Part shown: one piece after another, positions 24,936 to 33,564 of the stretch
Layout of the letters: each line of letters starts with the position of its first letter
Numbering within the stretch: position 1 is the first letter of the stretch
Assembly (NCBI GenBank): GCA_031547885.1
Contig: JAVBRO010000018.1
Location: 42,262 to 106,261, forward strand
Reading direction: 5' to 3'
DNA: 64,000 bases
Origin: UBA940 sp031547885
GTDB lineage: Bacteria > Bacteroidota > Bacteroidia > Bacteroidales > Rikenellaceae
The notes under the pieces: model-generated
What the model saw: only the letters and a program-made list of their open reading frames with translations
The model's database searches: none
Told to the model about the DNA's origin: nothing
Position numbers and translations under genes: made by a program

Positions 24936-27188
24936 ATGAAAACTAATCACACACTACGTTTATTACTTGCGCTGCTCGTATTTCTGCCTCTTTCCCAGTA
25001 TTGTATCGCTAACGGGAGCGGTCCTGCGGACGATATCGTCATAGAGAACAAAGAGATGCGCCTGGTCATAGGGGCGGACGGGAAGGCGCTGAGCCTCATT
25101 CATAAAGCCACGGGCGAGGAGTGCCTTGTGCAGGATACCGGCGTGCCGCTCTGCTCGATCACCCAATACCGTCCGTACGACAATGAGAATTTCCTGATGT
25201 TCCCGGCCAAACCGCGGGTATTCCCCTCAAATAAGATCGAACGCCGCGGAAATGAACTGTACGTGGAATTTCAGGACACGTACGATATAGCCATTATAGA
25301 ACTGAACATCACTGACCACTACATCGGATTCAGCCTGAAAGATATAGATTACCGGATCGAGGATTTTGGCGTGAAGCGCAAAACGGAGATCGACGAGATC
25401 GCGCTTCTCCAGCTGCCGGTGAAGAAACGCGGATATTTCGGCGAGTGGCTCAATGTGGCCTGGGACGACAAAGTGGCCGTGAACGTTCTCGGCACCCATC
25501 CCACCACCTATATCGACACTTTCCGGGAGAAGGATCACATGACGATGTACGCAGGACTTGATTTCCAGGTAAAGCTGTTCGACTCAGGCGCGGCGCTCAT
25601 AACGACATCCACAGATAACCTGCTCGCCTGTATCGACAGGATCGAGCGCGATTACGGTATGCCCCTCGGAGTCGAAAGCCGGAAAAGCAAAGAGTACCTC
25701 TACTCGTATTACGAACTGAGAGAAGTTACCACAAAGAATATAGACGAGCATATCGGATATGCGAAGAAAGGCGGCTTCAAAACGATAGTCATCTATTATC
25801 CCGACTTCGCCAAAGCCTGCGGGCATTTCGAGTGGAGGGACGAGTATCCCAACGGGATGAAAGACCTGCAGGAGATCACGGGCAAGATCAGGGCGGCCGG
25901 CATGATACCCGGATTCCATATCCATTACTCAAAAGTGGCCGTGAACGACCCGTACATAAATAACGGGATCCCTGACTCCCGCACCAACCATGTACGCGAC
26001 ATGATCCTGGCCCGGCCGCTCGACGCGATGAGTACTACGATCACGGTCGAGGGAAGCCTCGAAGGCGTGCGGATGGAGAAAGGACGGCGACTGCTGCACA
26101 TAGACAACGAACTTATCACCTACGAGGATTACACGACCGAGCCTCCGTACCAGTTTACGGGATGCGTACGCGGTGTGCACAATTCCAAGGCGGCCGCCCA
26201 CGACAAGGGGCAGCATTTCAGGCTGCTCGACGTCGACGACTGGCCGCTGTTCATCCGTGTCAACCAGGACACGGGCATACAGCAGGAGATAGCCGAACGA
26301 CTGGGCCGGATATACAACGAGGCAGGGTTCCGTTTCGTCTATTTCGACGGGGCCGAGGATGTGCCCATGCCTTACTGGTACAATGTTTCACGTTCGCAGT
26401 CGGTGGTGTACAAAGAGTTGAAACCCGTGCCCCTGTTCGCGGAAGGGGCGCTGAAGTCGCATTACGGATGGCATATCCTGAGCCGCGGGAACGCTTTCGA
26501 CATATTCCCGCCCGAACGCATCCGCCCAGCCATGAAAAAATACACGCTGCGTTGTGCAGAACAGATAGCCAACGATTTCACCTCCGTCAATTTCGGCTGG
26601 GTCAACTACCTGGCTCCAGGCGAAACGACCATCGGCATGCAGCCCGACATGTACGAGTATATCTGCAGCAAGGCGCTTGCTTGGGACGCCCCGATATCGC
26701 TGGTCGGCAACCTGGGGGAACTGCGCAAACATCCGCGTACGGAAGACAATCTGAGAGTTATAAAAATATGGGAAGAAGCCAAATTGGCGGGTGTGCTCAG
26801 CGGAGAGCAGAAAGAGATGCTGAAGAACCCCGACCAGGAGTACATCCTGCTTCGGGGCAAAAAAGGCGGGTGCAGCCTCTATCCTTACAGGCAGATAACG
26901 CCTGACGAAGAAAAGCCTGTCCGTGCATTTGTTTTCGAACGGGACGGCAAGGCTTGCATAGCGTACTGGCATATGAGCGGCTCTGGCGAGCTGGCGCTGG
27001 ACGCGGCGAAAAGCAAACTCGCTTTGACAGATGAGAACGGTAAAAAAATTCCTTTCCGGTCGGAAGGTGGGAAAAGCGTCATTCCCGTGTCGGGACGCCT
27101 GTTTCTGGATATGGACCTGCCCGTTGAAGAGGCTGTAAGGCTATTTCTAGCCGCTGCCGACCACTTGAACGGTGGATCCGGCCAATGA
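24936..27188 (+). CDS. Large secreted glycosidase-like protein, family not recognised
   Basis: A 750-residue protein with a Sec signal peptide (LLLALLVFLPLSQYCIANG). The N-terminal 250 residues resemble the beta-sandwich of glycosidases with mutarotase-like domains (DIVIENKEMRLVIGADGKALSLIHK). The middle part (about 270-610) reads like a TIM barrel: FKTIVIYYPDF, GMIPGFHIHYSK, FRFVYFDGAEDVPMPYWYN and DFTSVNFGWVNYL at strand-like positions. A small beta-domain ends it. D/E candidates for catalysis are in YFDGAED. I cannot assign a CAZy family, but the layout suggests an alpha-galactosidase-like or GH101/DUF6259-like fold. It faces away from the phosphodiester glycosidase gene. Confidence 0.6.
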   Translation: MKTNHTLRLLLALLVFLPLSQYCIANGSGPADDIVIENKEMRLVIGADGKALSLIHKATGEECLVQDTGVPLCSITQYRPYDNENFLMFPAKPRVFPSNKIERRGNELYVEFQDTYDIAIIELNITDHYIGFSLKDIDYRIEDFGVKRKTEIDEIALLQLPVKKRGYFGEWLNVAWDDKVAVNVLGTHPTTYIDTFREKDHMTMYAGLDFQVKLFDSGAALITTSTDNLLACIDRIERDYGMPLGVESRKSKEYLYSYYELREVTTKNIDEHIGYAKKGGFKTIVIYYPDFAKACGHFEWRDEYPNGMKDLQEITGKIRAAGMIPGFHIHYSKVAVNDPYINNGIPDSRTNHVRDMILARPLDAMSTTITVEGSLEGVRMEKGRRLLHIDNELITYEDYTTEPPYQFTGCVRGVHNSKAAAHDKGQHFRLLDVDDWPLFIRVNQDTGIQQEIAERLGRIYNEAGFRFVYFDGAEDVPMPYWYNVSRSQSVVYKELKPVPLFAEGALKSHYGWHILSRGNAFDIFPPERIRPAMKKYTLRCAEQIANDFTSVNFGWVNYLAPGETTIGMQPDMYEYICSKALAWDAPISLVGNLGELRKHPRTEDNLRVIKIWEEAKLAGVLSGEQKEMLKNPDQEYILLRGKKGGCSLYPYRQITPDEEKPVRAFVFERDGKACIAYWHMSGSGELALDAAKSKLALTDENGKKIPFRSEGGKSVIPVSGRLFLDMDLPVEEAVRLFLAAADHLNGGSGQ

Positions 27189-27244
27189 CCGCAGGCATTT
27201 CTTAACACCAACAAACCACTATAAGAGCGAATATGGTTCGTTTG

Positions 27245-27335
27245 GTGTCATACCGAGCGAAACGAAGTGAAGCCGAGGTATCTGATCGGGCAAGTCCTTT
27301 CGCAATCAGATCCCTCGACAAGCTCGGGATGACAC
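27245..27335. repeat. Imperfect intergenic inverted repeat
   Basis: GTGTCATACCGAGC at the left and GCTCGGGATGACAC at the right are near-perfect inverse copies. Inside, a pair ATCTGAT/ATCAGAT extends the stem. The sequence style (TCAT-CCGAG...CTCGGGATGA) resembles widely dispersed extragenic repeats in bacteria. It lies between two convergent genes. Confidence 0.6.
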
Positions 27336-27368
27336 TATTGGCAATGCTTGCCGCTGCCGATTAAATAA

Positions 27369-27400
27369 GAGAAACGGGAGCCTATCAGGTTCCCGTTCTC
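27369..27400. terminator. Bidirectional hairpin terminator between convergent genes
   Basis: GAGAAACGGGAGCC (27369-27382) pairs with GGTTCCCGTTCTC (27388-27400) around a TATCA loop, with one bulged A and a G.T pair. A T-rich GTTTC follows on the plus strand. It is 21 bases from the stop of the last PUL B gene and probably serves both strands. Confidence 0.6.
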
Positions 27401-27421
27401 GTTTCGCATTCAGGGGTTACG

Positions 27422-28765
27422 TCAGACAGTAATCCCCCACCCTTTCTCATACTCTCTGCTCCACAGTTTTTCAGCCGCCGGGTCGCACAGGATACGGCCG
27501 CTGACCGGGTCTATGTTCAGCGAATGTCCCACACGCTGCGCTATATTGCCTAGCTGAACCAGCTGCGTGCTGATACATCCGTCGACGATCCCCGCGTTCA
27601 ATGTACCGCCTTTGCGGATCACATCGAGCCAGTTCTGGAAATGGAACGCGTCCAACTGTTCGGACGGGTTCAGCAGATTACCTTCCTCGAATTTCAGTTC
27701 GCTCTTAACCTCCTTTACGGTCTGGCCTTTCATGTCGACGATATTATACTCGTTGCCGCCGCCGATGAACAAGGTTCCTGTCTCGCCGTAAAATGCGACG
27801 CCAACGCCTGTTCCATCCACCGGGGTGCTGTTGCAGCTGCGACCTTCCCACGAGAACGATGCGTCATCGCCGAACTGGTAGGTGATCATCTGCGTGTCGG
27901 GAGTCTCCCAGTCGTCCTGGAAACGGTAGCGGCCTCCAACCGAAGAGACCTGCGTCGGATACTCGACGCCAAGCCCCCAGCGGAGCATATCGACGAAATG
28001 GGTGCCGTTGTTCAGCGCCTCGCCCGTCCCCCAGTGCCAGAACCAGTGCCAGTTGTAATGGACCACGTTGTCCTTGTACTGTGTGCGCGGAGCAGGGCCC
28101 TGCCACAGGTCCCAATCGAGCCACTCGGGCACGGTGACTACCTTTCCCGTTCCGATCGAGGCCCGGTTGTTGGTATACCACGATTTCGCATACTGCACCC
28201 GTCCGATCGCCTCCCCGGACCTGATCTCTTCCATCGCCCGGATTATGTTGGGGAACGAACGGCGCTGGTTGCCCACCTGCACGATACGGTTGTATTTCAG
28301 GGCGGCGCGGACCAGCATTTCGTTCTCGGCCGGATTGTGGCTCGTCGGTTTCTCGAGGTAGACGTGTTTGCCCGCCTGCATCGCCATGATGGCTGCTTTG
28401 GCATGCCAGTGGTCGGGGGTCGCCACGATCACGGCGTCGAAGTCACCGGTCTGAAGCCATTTGCGGATATCCTTTTCCCCTTTGGGTTTGCGTCCGCTGA
28501 TCTTCTGGATATCGGCCTGGCATTTGGCCATGGCACGCGAATCCACGTCGCAGATGCTGGTCACTTCGCACCCTTTCATCTTTGCAAAACCCTGCGCCAG
28601 TGCGTTGCCGCGCGAATTTACACCGATAACGCCGAGCCGTACCCTGTCGTTGGCACCCAGGATATCATCGGCCCGTCCGAGACTGAAACCGGGCAGTATG
28701 CTTCCGAAAGAGAGAGCCGCGGTTCCTGCCGCCACATTTTTTAAAAATTCCCTTCTTGTTGCCAT
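27422..28765 (-). CDS. Tat-exported Gfo/Idh/MocA-family oxidoreductase
   Basis: The start at 28765 (MATRREFLKNVAAGTAALSFG) gives a twin-arginine signal and excludes a long spurious N-terminal extension to 28978. The protein is 447 residues. The Rossmann fold begins at VRLGVIGVNSRGNALAQGF, the conserved lysine is in EKPTSHNPAE, and the C-terminal alpha/beta domain follows. The family oxidises or reduces sugars with NAD(P); exported members carry a pre-bound cofactor, which explains Tat export. It is the last gene of a tightly packed nine-gene operon and one of four exported members in it. Its substrate is unknown. Confidence 0.88.
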   Translation of the reverse strand: MATRREFLKNVAAGTAALSFGSILPGFSLGRADDILGANDRVRLGVIGVNSRGNALAQGFAKMKGCEVTSICDVDSRAMAKCQADIQKISGRKPKGEKDIRKWLQTGDFDAVIVATPDHWHAKAAIMAMQAGKHVYLEKPTSHNPAENEMLVRAALKYNRIVQVGNQRRSFPNIIRAMEEIRSGEAIGRVQYAKSWYTNNRASIGTGKVVTVPEWLDWDLWQGPAPRTQYKDNVVHYNWHWFWHWGTGEALNNGTHFVDMLRWGLGVEYPTQVSSVGGRYRFQDDWETPDTQMITYQFGDDASFSWEGRSCNSTPVDGTGVGVAFYGETGTLFIGGGNEYNIVDMKGQTVKEVKSELKFEEGNLLNPSEQLDAFHFQNWLDVIRKGGTLNAGIVDGCISTQLVQLGNIAQRVGHSLNIDPVSGRILCDPAAEKLWSREYEKGWGITV

Positions 28766-28776
28766 AGTATTTGTTT

Positions 28777-29022
28777 TTAGTGATCGATTCTTTTGCGGAA
28801 TAAACGCCTGGCTCCGGCAACCAGAAGCCGGATGACCCACAGGAGAAAATATATTAAAACGCTGATAACGACGACATATCCGATCTGCGATACCAGTTCC
28901 GTCCACGGGCGGTCGAAGCGCACCACGGCGATAATGTTTATTACGAATGAGATACAGAAACTCGCCAGCCAGAACCACAGCTCCCGGCGAATATCCCTGC
29001 CTGAAATGACGATATCTTTCAT
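28777..29022 (-). CDS. Small membrane protein with two transmembrane segments
   Basis: An 81-residue protein with two predicted membrane helices (FWLASFCISFVINIIAVV and IGYVVVISVLIYFLLWVIRLLVAG) separated by a short charged loop, and a basic tail. It lies 11 bases before the next gene and 5 bases after the upstream gene inside the operon, so it is real in context. I do not recognise a family. It could be an accessory subunit for one of the flanking exported oxidoreductases, but that is a guess. Confidence 0.65.
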   Translation of the reverse strand: MKDIVISGRDIRRELWFWLASFCISFVINIIAVVRFDRPWTELVSQIGYVVVISVLIYFLLWVIRLLVAGARRLFRKRIDH

Positions 29023-29027
29023 GAGCC

Positions 29028-30353
29028 TCAGAATTTCATGTAGGGTATTTTATACTCGTCGGGAAAGCGGATCAGCCGCTGCTCTTCCATCGCTCGGTTG
29101 CCCAGCAGGCACATCGTCGTGGAGCAATACGCCTCCTCGACGATATCGGGAACTTTTTCGCCGGTGATGCACGAGGTACAGAAGGCCGAAAGGATCGTGT
29201 CCGACCCGTCCCTGTCCGCGCCTATCATGCTCAATCCGCTGTTCACGCTGACGTTGCCGCCGATCACAGGATGCGGGGGATATTCGACCTTCGTCTCCTG
29301 CCGCCAGCTCGGGCCCGCCGCGGGGATCGCCGCGAACGTCTTCTCCTTAACCTGTCCTATCAACCGGCGAATACCCGAAGTGGAGTTGTCCTCTTCCAGG
29401 TAGTAGATACCCTTGGCGAGATCCATAGTGCCGCCGCTGCCGAGTATCTGGTCCTCCATGCCGTTGAATCTGTTGGCGATGAGGGACTCGTAGGAGATCT
29501 TCCGCCCGTCGGAATAGCGGTAGACCACGTTCACGCTGTCGTAAACCTCCCTGCCGTCCTTCCAGTAGACTATGTCTCCCAGACCCGTGACCGATTCGGG
29601 CATTTTCCCGGCCACCCAGTTGCAGACCTCCAGTTGGTGGCACGCAAGTTCCGTCATCAGGCCGCCGGAACTTTCCCGGTACAGCCGCCAGTTGATCCGC
29701 CTTTCGAGTTCAGGAGAGGGAACCGGCCTGCGCCAGTCGGCGTTCCGGAACCAGTGGCACCGCATCCCCACCACGTCGCCGATCAGGCCCGAGCGGATCA
29801 TCTCCACCCCCTTGATGTATTTTTCGTCGTACATGCGCTGCATGCAGAAGTACAGGACCCTGTCCGTCCGCCCGTAAGCGTCGTATATGGCCTTACATTC
29901 GTCGAGCGTGAGCGCCATAGCCTTCTCGCAGAAGACGTGCTTACCGGCCGCCAGCGCATCCAGCACCATCGGCGCATGCCAGTTCAATGGCGTCGAGATT
30001 ATGACGCCGTCGATATCCGGCGACTCCAGCAACCGCCGGTAGTCGGTGTATGTTTTCGCCCCGGGACAAAGTTCCGCGGCCTGCTGCAGGTTGGGCGCGT
30101 AATCGTCGCAAATCGCGACGATGCGGGCGTGCGCGATCTCCTTGAGGTTATGGATATGGTACTGCCCCCTGGAACCGGTTCCTATGAGGGCCACCCGCGC
30201 CATTTCGCCGACGAACGCCCCCTGTTTTTCAGGCACACAGGCCGACATCCACGGCGCCGCGCTCATCAGGGCGGCCCCACCTGCGATGTATCCGATATTT
30301 TTCAGGAACTCCCGGCGGGTAATGCCTCCTTCTTTATCTCTCTCGTCACTCAT
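29028..30353 (-). CDS. Tat-exported Gfo/Idh/MocA oxidoreductase (GH109-like)
   Basis: A 441-residue protein with a twin-arginine signal (ITRREFLKNIGYIAGGAALMSAAPWMSAC). A cysteine at the end of the hydrophobic stretch may be lipidated. The NAD-binding fold is VALIGTGSRGQYHIHNL, and CEKAMALTLDEC carries the conserved Lys. ERRINWRLYRESSGGLMTELACHQ recalls the GH109 group, NAD-dependent alpha-N-acetylgalactosaminidases that use oxidation at C3 and elimination, but that assignment is tentative. In a locus with NagA/NagB and GH20, an amino-sugar glycoside is a sensible substrate. It is separated by 7 bases from the ApbE-like gene upstream. Confidence 0.85.
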   Translation of the reverse strand: MSDERDKEGGITRREFLKNIGYIAGGAALMSAAPWMSACVPEKQGAFVGEMARVALIGTGSRGQYHIHNLKEIAHARIVAICDDYAPNLQQAAELCPGAKTYTDYRRLLESPDIDGVIISTPLNWHAPMVLDALAAGKHVFCEKAMALTLDECKAIYDAYGRTDRVLYFCMQRMYDEKYIKGVEMIRSGLIGDVVGMRCHWFRNADWRRPVPSPELERRINWRLYRESSGGLMTELACHQLEVCNWVAGKMPESVTGLGDIVYWKDGREVYDSVNVVYRYSDGRKISYESLIANRFNGMEDQILGSGGTMDLAKGIYYLEEDNSTSGIRRLIGQVKEKTFAAIPAAGPSWRQETKVEYPPHPVIGGNVSVNSGLSMIGADRDGSDTILSAFCTSCITGEKVPDIVEEAYCSTTMCLLGNRAMEEQRLIRFPDEYKIPYMKF

Positions 30354-30360
30354 AATTCAT

Positions 30361-31170
30361 TCACATCGTATAGATGACGCCTTGCACGTCCCTGAAATTC
30401 GCGGCGATCCGTTCCCACTGCCGGTCGTCGGCTATCATACGGACCGTACTGAGCACCTCGCCGTCCAGCGGATCGTCAGACAAGACGGTCGCGAATTTCA
30501 TTTCGGCGTCGTAAACGCCCGTAAACGGGTTCCGGATATGCGCCGTGTAGCCCACAGTATTTCCTGAGGTCGACAGCGAACTGTCGCGGAGATCGAATTC
30601 GCCGAGCGTCACCCCGCTGTTCGGGTCCGGCAGGCTCACCTTCCAACAGTCGCCGCACGGATGGCATCCCAGACCCATGACCGAACTGCGTCCGAAATCG
30701 ACGAAAGCTGTGCCGACCCCCGACTGCCGGAGCATATCGGAAATCTTCTTCACGGCGTATCCCTTTGCGAAGCCGCCCAGGTCGATCGACAACGAAAGTT
30801 CCCCGAAACTGACGGTGCGGAATGTCGGGAACGTAACCTTCGAGAAATCGGTCAGCGTTATGTCGAACAGCCCTTCGGTCATTTCATAATAGAGGCGGCA
30901 CAGTTTGAGGACCGACTTCATCTCCGAAGTTATCGCTACGGGAGAGTCTGCCGGGCCGGAATTGATGCGGGAGACCTCGCTTCCCGGGTCGAAACGGTTC
31001 AGCATCCGGTCCAACCGTTCCAGTTCGCCCGCAACTTTACCCCATAAAGCCTCCGCGCCGACCTTATTCAGGCCGACGATCAGCAGGTCGAACCGCGTTC
31101 CCATAATACAGGGAACGAATCCATGGAACATGGATTCGTTTTCATAATATCCGGTTTCAGCCGCCAACAT
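30361..31170 (-). CDS. Divergent ApbE-like FAD:protein FMN transferase
   Basis: A 269-residue protein with ApbE signatures: CIMGTRFDLLIVG near the start, LSIDLGGFAKGYAVKKI (usually DLGGIAKGYAVD) and STSGNTVGYTAHIRNPFTG. The C-terminal metal/Thr region is altered (PLDGEVLSTVRMIADD in place of the usual DALSTALFVMG). No signal peptide or lipobox is visible, whereas most ApbE proteins of Gram-negatives are exported lipoproteins. ApbE attaches FMN to a Thr or Ser in a D-x-x-(S/T)-G-A-(S/T) motif of a partner protein. I see no such motif in the operon. It is packed 2 bases from the gene upstream. Confidence 0.8.
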   Translation of the reverse strand: MLAAETGYYENESMFHGFVPCIMGTRFDLLIVGLNKVGAEALWGKVAGELERLDRMLNRFDPGSEVSRINSGPADSPVAITSEMKSVLKLCRLYYEMTEGLFDITLTDFSKVTFPTFRTVSFGELSLSIDLGGFAKGYAVKKISDMLRQSGVGTAFVDFGRSSVMGLGCHPCGDCWKVSLPDPNSGVTLGEFDLRDSSLSTSGNTVGYTAHIRNPFTGVYDAEMKFATVLSDDPLDGEVLSTVRMIADDRQWERIAANFRDVQGVIYTM

Positions 31171-31172
31171 AT

Positions 31173-32552
31173 TTACTTCCCTCCGTTTTCCGCCATCTCG
31201 ACCGCATTTGTCGTAATATAATATTTCGAAAGCGTATTATCTTTTTCCCATTCGGGCATGCTCCTGCGGGACAGGTTCTGCAGGAAGGTTTCCGCGACAA
31301 GGCTGAAATGCTCTTCGTGGCCTGGCCTCTCCCCTACCGGAATGTCGACCAGCCAAAGATCCGGCCCTTCTTTTTTGACCGACAGGAAAGGATAGGTTTC
31401 ACGCAGTTTTCCGGCCCTTGCCTGAAGTTGTTTCTCGAAATCCGCCGGATCGGTCTCCGGCGACCTGCGAATGTACAATTGTTTTACGAACCCGGTCCCT
31501 TCGTTCTGCATGAACTCCAGCGAAGCCCTGCTGCCTTTTATAACGGAAGACGAAATATCGCCGCCGACGGGCGAAACGTAGTTCCACATCACCTTCATCC
31601 CGACGTGTATTCCCTTGACCTTATAGATTATCGAACCGTTGGCCATCACATCCAATACTCCGTCTTTCACGTATTTATCGAGGAACAGCGGGAATGATCC
31701 GCAGCCGGTCGACTGGCTGAACTCGGGCAGCGAAACGGGCGTCGGCCAATGGCTGGCGGCAAGCACTTCCACATCCGTGCGACGCACCGGAACGTCCGGG
31801 AAACAGAGCCAGGCCACGATGTCGATCATATGGGTCGTAACATCTGCAAGCCCTTCCCCCTGCTGTTCGACGTCGTAGTACCACGCCGGGCGGATCAGAG
31901 GTTTTCCCGACACCGTTTTAAAGAAATGATGGACGCTCTGCATGGAGACCGCAGGCTCCTCTTCGGAACCCGGAAGCAGTTCCCCGAAAAGAGCGGTGTC
32001 GCGAAGCAGTTCCCTCGCCACGACATTAAGTATATCGTAGCGTTCGGTCATGATGTCCCAGATCAGCAGACCCTTCTCCCCCGCCAGGCTATAGGCCTCG
32101 GAGAGCATCCCGAAATCGTCTTTATTGATAGCCAGCGGTTTATCCGAAAGCACGCTGTACCCGGCTTTGACCGATCCCAGTATATAGCCCGTCTTTTTAC
32201 GGTTGTTACCGGCCAGGACGACCACGTCGCCGCGGCCGTCGGAGAGCATACGTTCCAGATAGTCGCCGCCGAGATATATCTCTTCCTTCCATGAGGTCGG
32301 ATCTTCGGGGCGGTGGTTGTAGGAATCTACGGCTGCGAGGAACTGACTGGCTTCCGCTCCTTCGGGAGCGTAGACGCGGACTGTTTCCGAAACATTCTCC
32401 AACCGCTCCTTCAGTACAAGCGAGGCGTGGAAATGGCCCGGATCGAGAATGACCAGTTCCACAGGACGCTCATGCCGGTGTTTACAACTGAAAAAAAAGC
32501 AAACCAACAGCAGCGCGGTCAGGACTCTGACACTTATACCGGCCCGCCTCAT
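31173..32552 (-). CDS. Gfo/Idh/MocA-type oxidoreductase lipoprotein
   Basis: A 459-residue protein with a lipoprotein signal (LTALLLVCFFFSC, followed by KHRHERP). The Rossmann-like part is unusual: VELVILDPGHFHASLVLKERL replaces the standard GxGxxG, and a conserved lysine lies in SDKPLAINKDDF. This is typical of the Bacteroidetes subgroup with a dedicated C-terminal domain (Oxidoreduct_C, PF16490-like). The substrate is unknown. It belongs to the set of four exported oxidoreductases in this operon; gaps to its neighbours are 2 and 4 bases. Confidence 0.83.
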   Translation of the reverse strand: MRRAGISVRVLTALLLVCFFFSCKHRHERPVELVILDPGHFHASLVLKERLENVSETVRVYAPEGAEASQFLAAVDSYNHRPEDPTSWKEEIYLGGDYLERMLSDGRGDVVVLAGNNRKKTGYILGSVKAGYSVLSDKPLAINKDDFGMLSEAYSLAGEKGLLIWDIMTERYDILNVVARELLRDTALFGELLPGSEEEPAVSMQSVHHFFKTVSGKPLIRPAWYYDVEQQGEGLADVTTHMIDIVAWLCFPDVPVRRTDVEVLAASHWPTPVSLPEFSQSTGCGSFPLFLDKYVKDGVLDVMANGSIIYKVKGIHVGMKVMWNYVSPVGGDISSSVIKGSRASLEFMQNEGTGFVKQLYIRRSPETDPADFEKQLQARAGKLRETYPFLSVKKEGPDLWLVDIPVGERPGHEEHFSLVAETFLQNLSRRSMPEWEKDNTLSKYYITTNAVEMAENGGK

Positions 32553-32556
32553 ATCG

Positions 32557-33561
32557 TTATTTGTAGATTTTCAGCAACTTGACAGCCTCTTTCTGCCCTT
32601 TCTTGTAAGCTTCTTCCAGGGTTACTATCGCTCCGTTCCTGTCCCGGCTTATATTGGACGCCTCCATGAAAGCAAATATTTCGAGTGTTTCCTCTTTCGA
32701 GACCGGCGGAACTCCTGTTTTAAAGAATTCTATAATCTGCTCCAGCAGCACCAGATAGCCGACATATCCGCCCACCGGGACGGCCCCGTCCGGGGTAAAG
32801 GCCGTACCTCCGTATATGGCGGGCCTCTCCTTGAGTCCGCGGAACGTACCTATCCTGCCGTCTACCCATTGCCCAGTCACAACGTCGGCTGTGGAGGTGG
32901 ACATACGGTTGACCGATTTGCAGCCCGTACCCATCACCGTATATAGCGTTTCGACGCCATGGATACCGTACCATCCGAAATCGGGATGCGACGGTTCATC
33001 GTAATGCGGCGAATAGCAGTAGGCGCCCGTGATCTTTCCGAAATCCCCGTTGCGCAGCGCCTGGTTCTGCGGGGGATAGCGCAATGCCGAAGAGGAGAAG
33101 ATCGGCACCCCGTACCGGTCGGCCATTTCGTATATGGCGATAGCCTGGCCCAGGGTGGCTCCCAGAGGTTTGTCTATGAAACATATCTTGCCCGATTTGA
33201 AAACCTCTACCGCCTGTTCCAGGTGGATCTGGCCGTCGTTGGTCTCGAGCATGACGCAATCCACCTTGTCCAGGAGTTCGGATATCGACTGGACGATCTC
33301 CACGTCGTATTTCTTCATCTCTTCTACACCGGCAGGTATCCGGTTGTAGCTCGACTCGATGGTCTGCGAACCGTAAGGATAAGCCGCGACGACCCTGTAA
33401 TCGGCCAGCGCACCGTCGTTGGATGGTCCGTTCAGCATTTGGGTAAAAGCCGTGGAGTGTGACGTGTCGAGTCCGATGATGCCGACTTTAACCGTTTTCT
33501 GCGCCCTTGCGCCGACCGAGGCGGCCAGGACGATAACAAGAAGGATCAGTAGTTTTTTCAT
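32557..33561 (-). CDS. Secreted Gfo/Idh/MocA-family oxidoreductase
   Basis: A 334-residue protein with a Sec signal peptide (MKKLLILLVIVLAASVGARAQ). The NAD(P)-binding part starts VKVGIIGLDTSHSTAFTQML, a variant lacking the second glycine of GxGxxG. The conserved lysine is in IDKPLGATLGQAI, and the DYRVVAAYPYGSQTIE region is like the preceding member. It lies 3 bases from the glucosamine-6-phosphate deaminase gene upstream and 4 bases from the next oxidoreductase. It probably acts on the same extracytoplasmic sugar as the other three exported members, which is inference. Confidence 0.82.
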   Translation of the reverse strand: MKKLLILLVIVLAASVGARAQKTVKVGIIGLDTSHSTAFTQMLNGPSNDGALADYRVVAAYPYGSQTIESSYNRIPAGVEEMKKYDVEIVQSISELLDKVDCVMLETNDGQIHLEQAVEVFKSGKICFIDKPLGATLGQAIAIYEMADRYGVPIFSSSALRYPPQNQALRNGDFGKITGAYCYSPHYDEPSHPDFGWYGIHGVETLYTVMGTGCKSVNRMSTSTADVVTGQWVDGRIGTFRGLKERPAIYGGTAFTPDGAVPVGGYVGYLVLLEQIIEFFKTGVPPVSKEETLEIFAFMEASNISRDRNGAIVTLEEAYKKGQKEAVKLLKIYK

Positions 33562-33564
33562 ATT

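Noticed and set aside
28777..28978. Long N-terminal extension of the Gfo/Idh gene (frame to 28978)
   Set aside because: The Tat signal starts at 28765, and the extension overlaps the small membrane protein gene in another frame.
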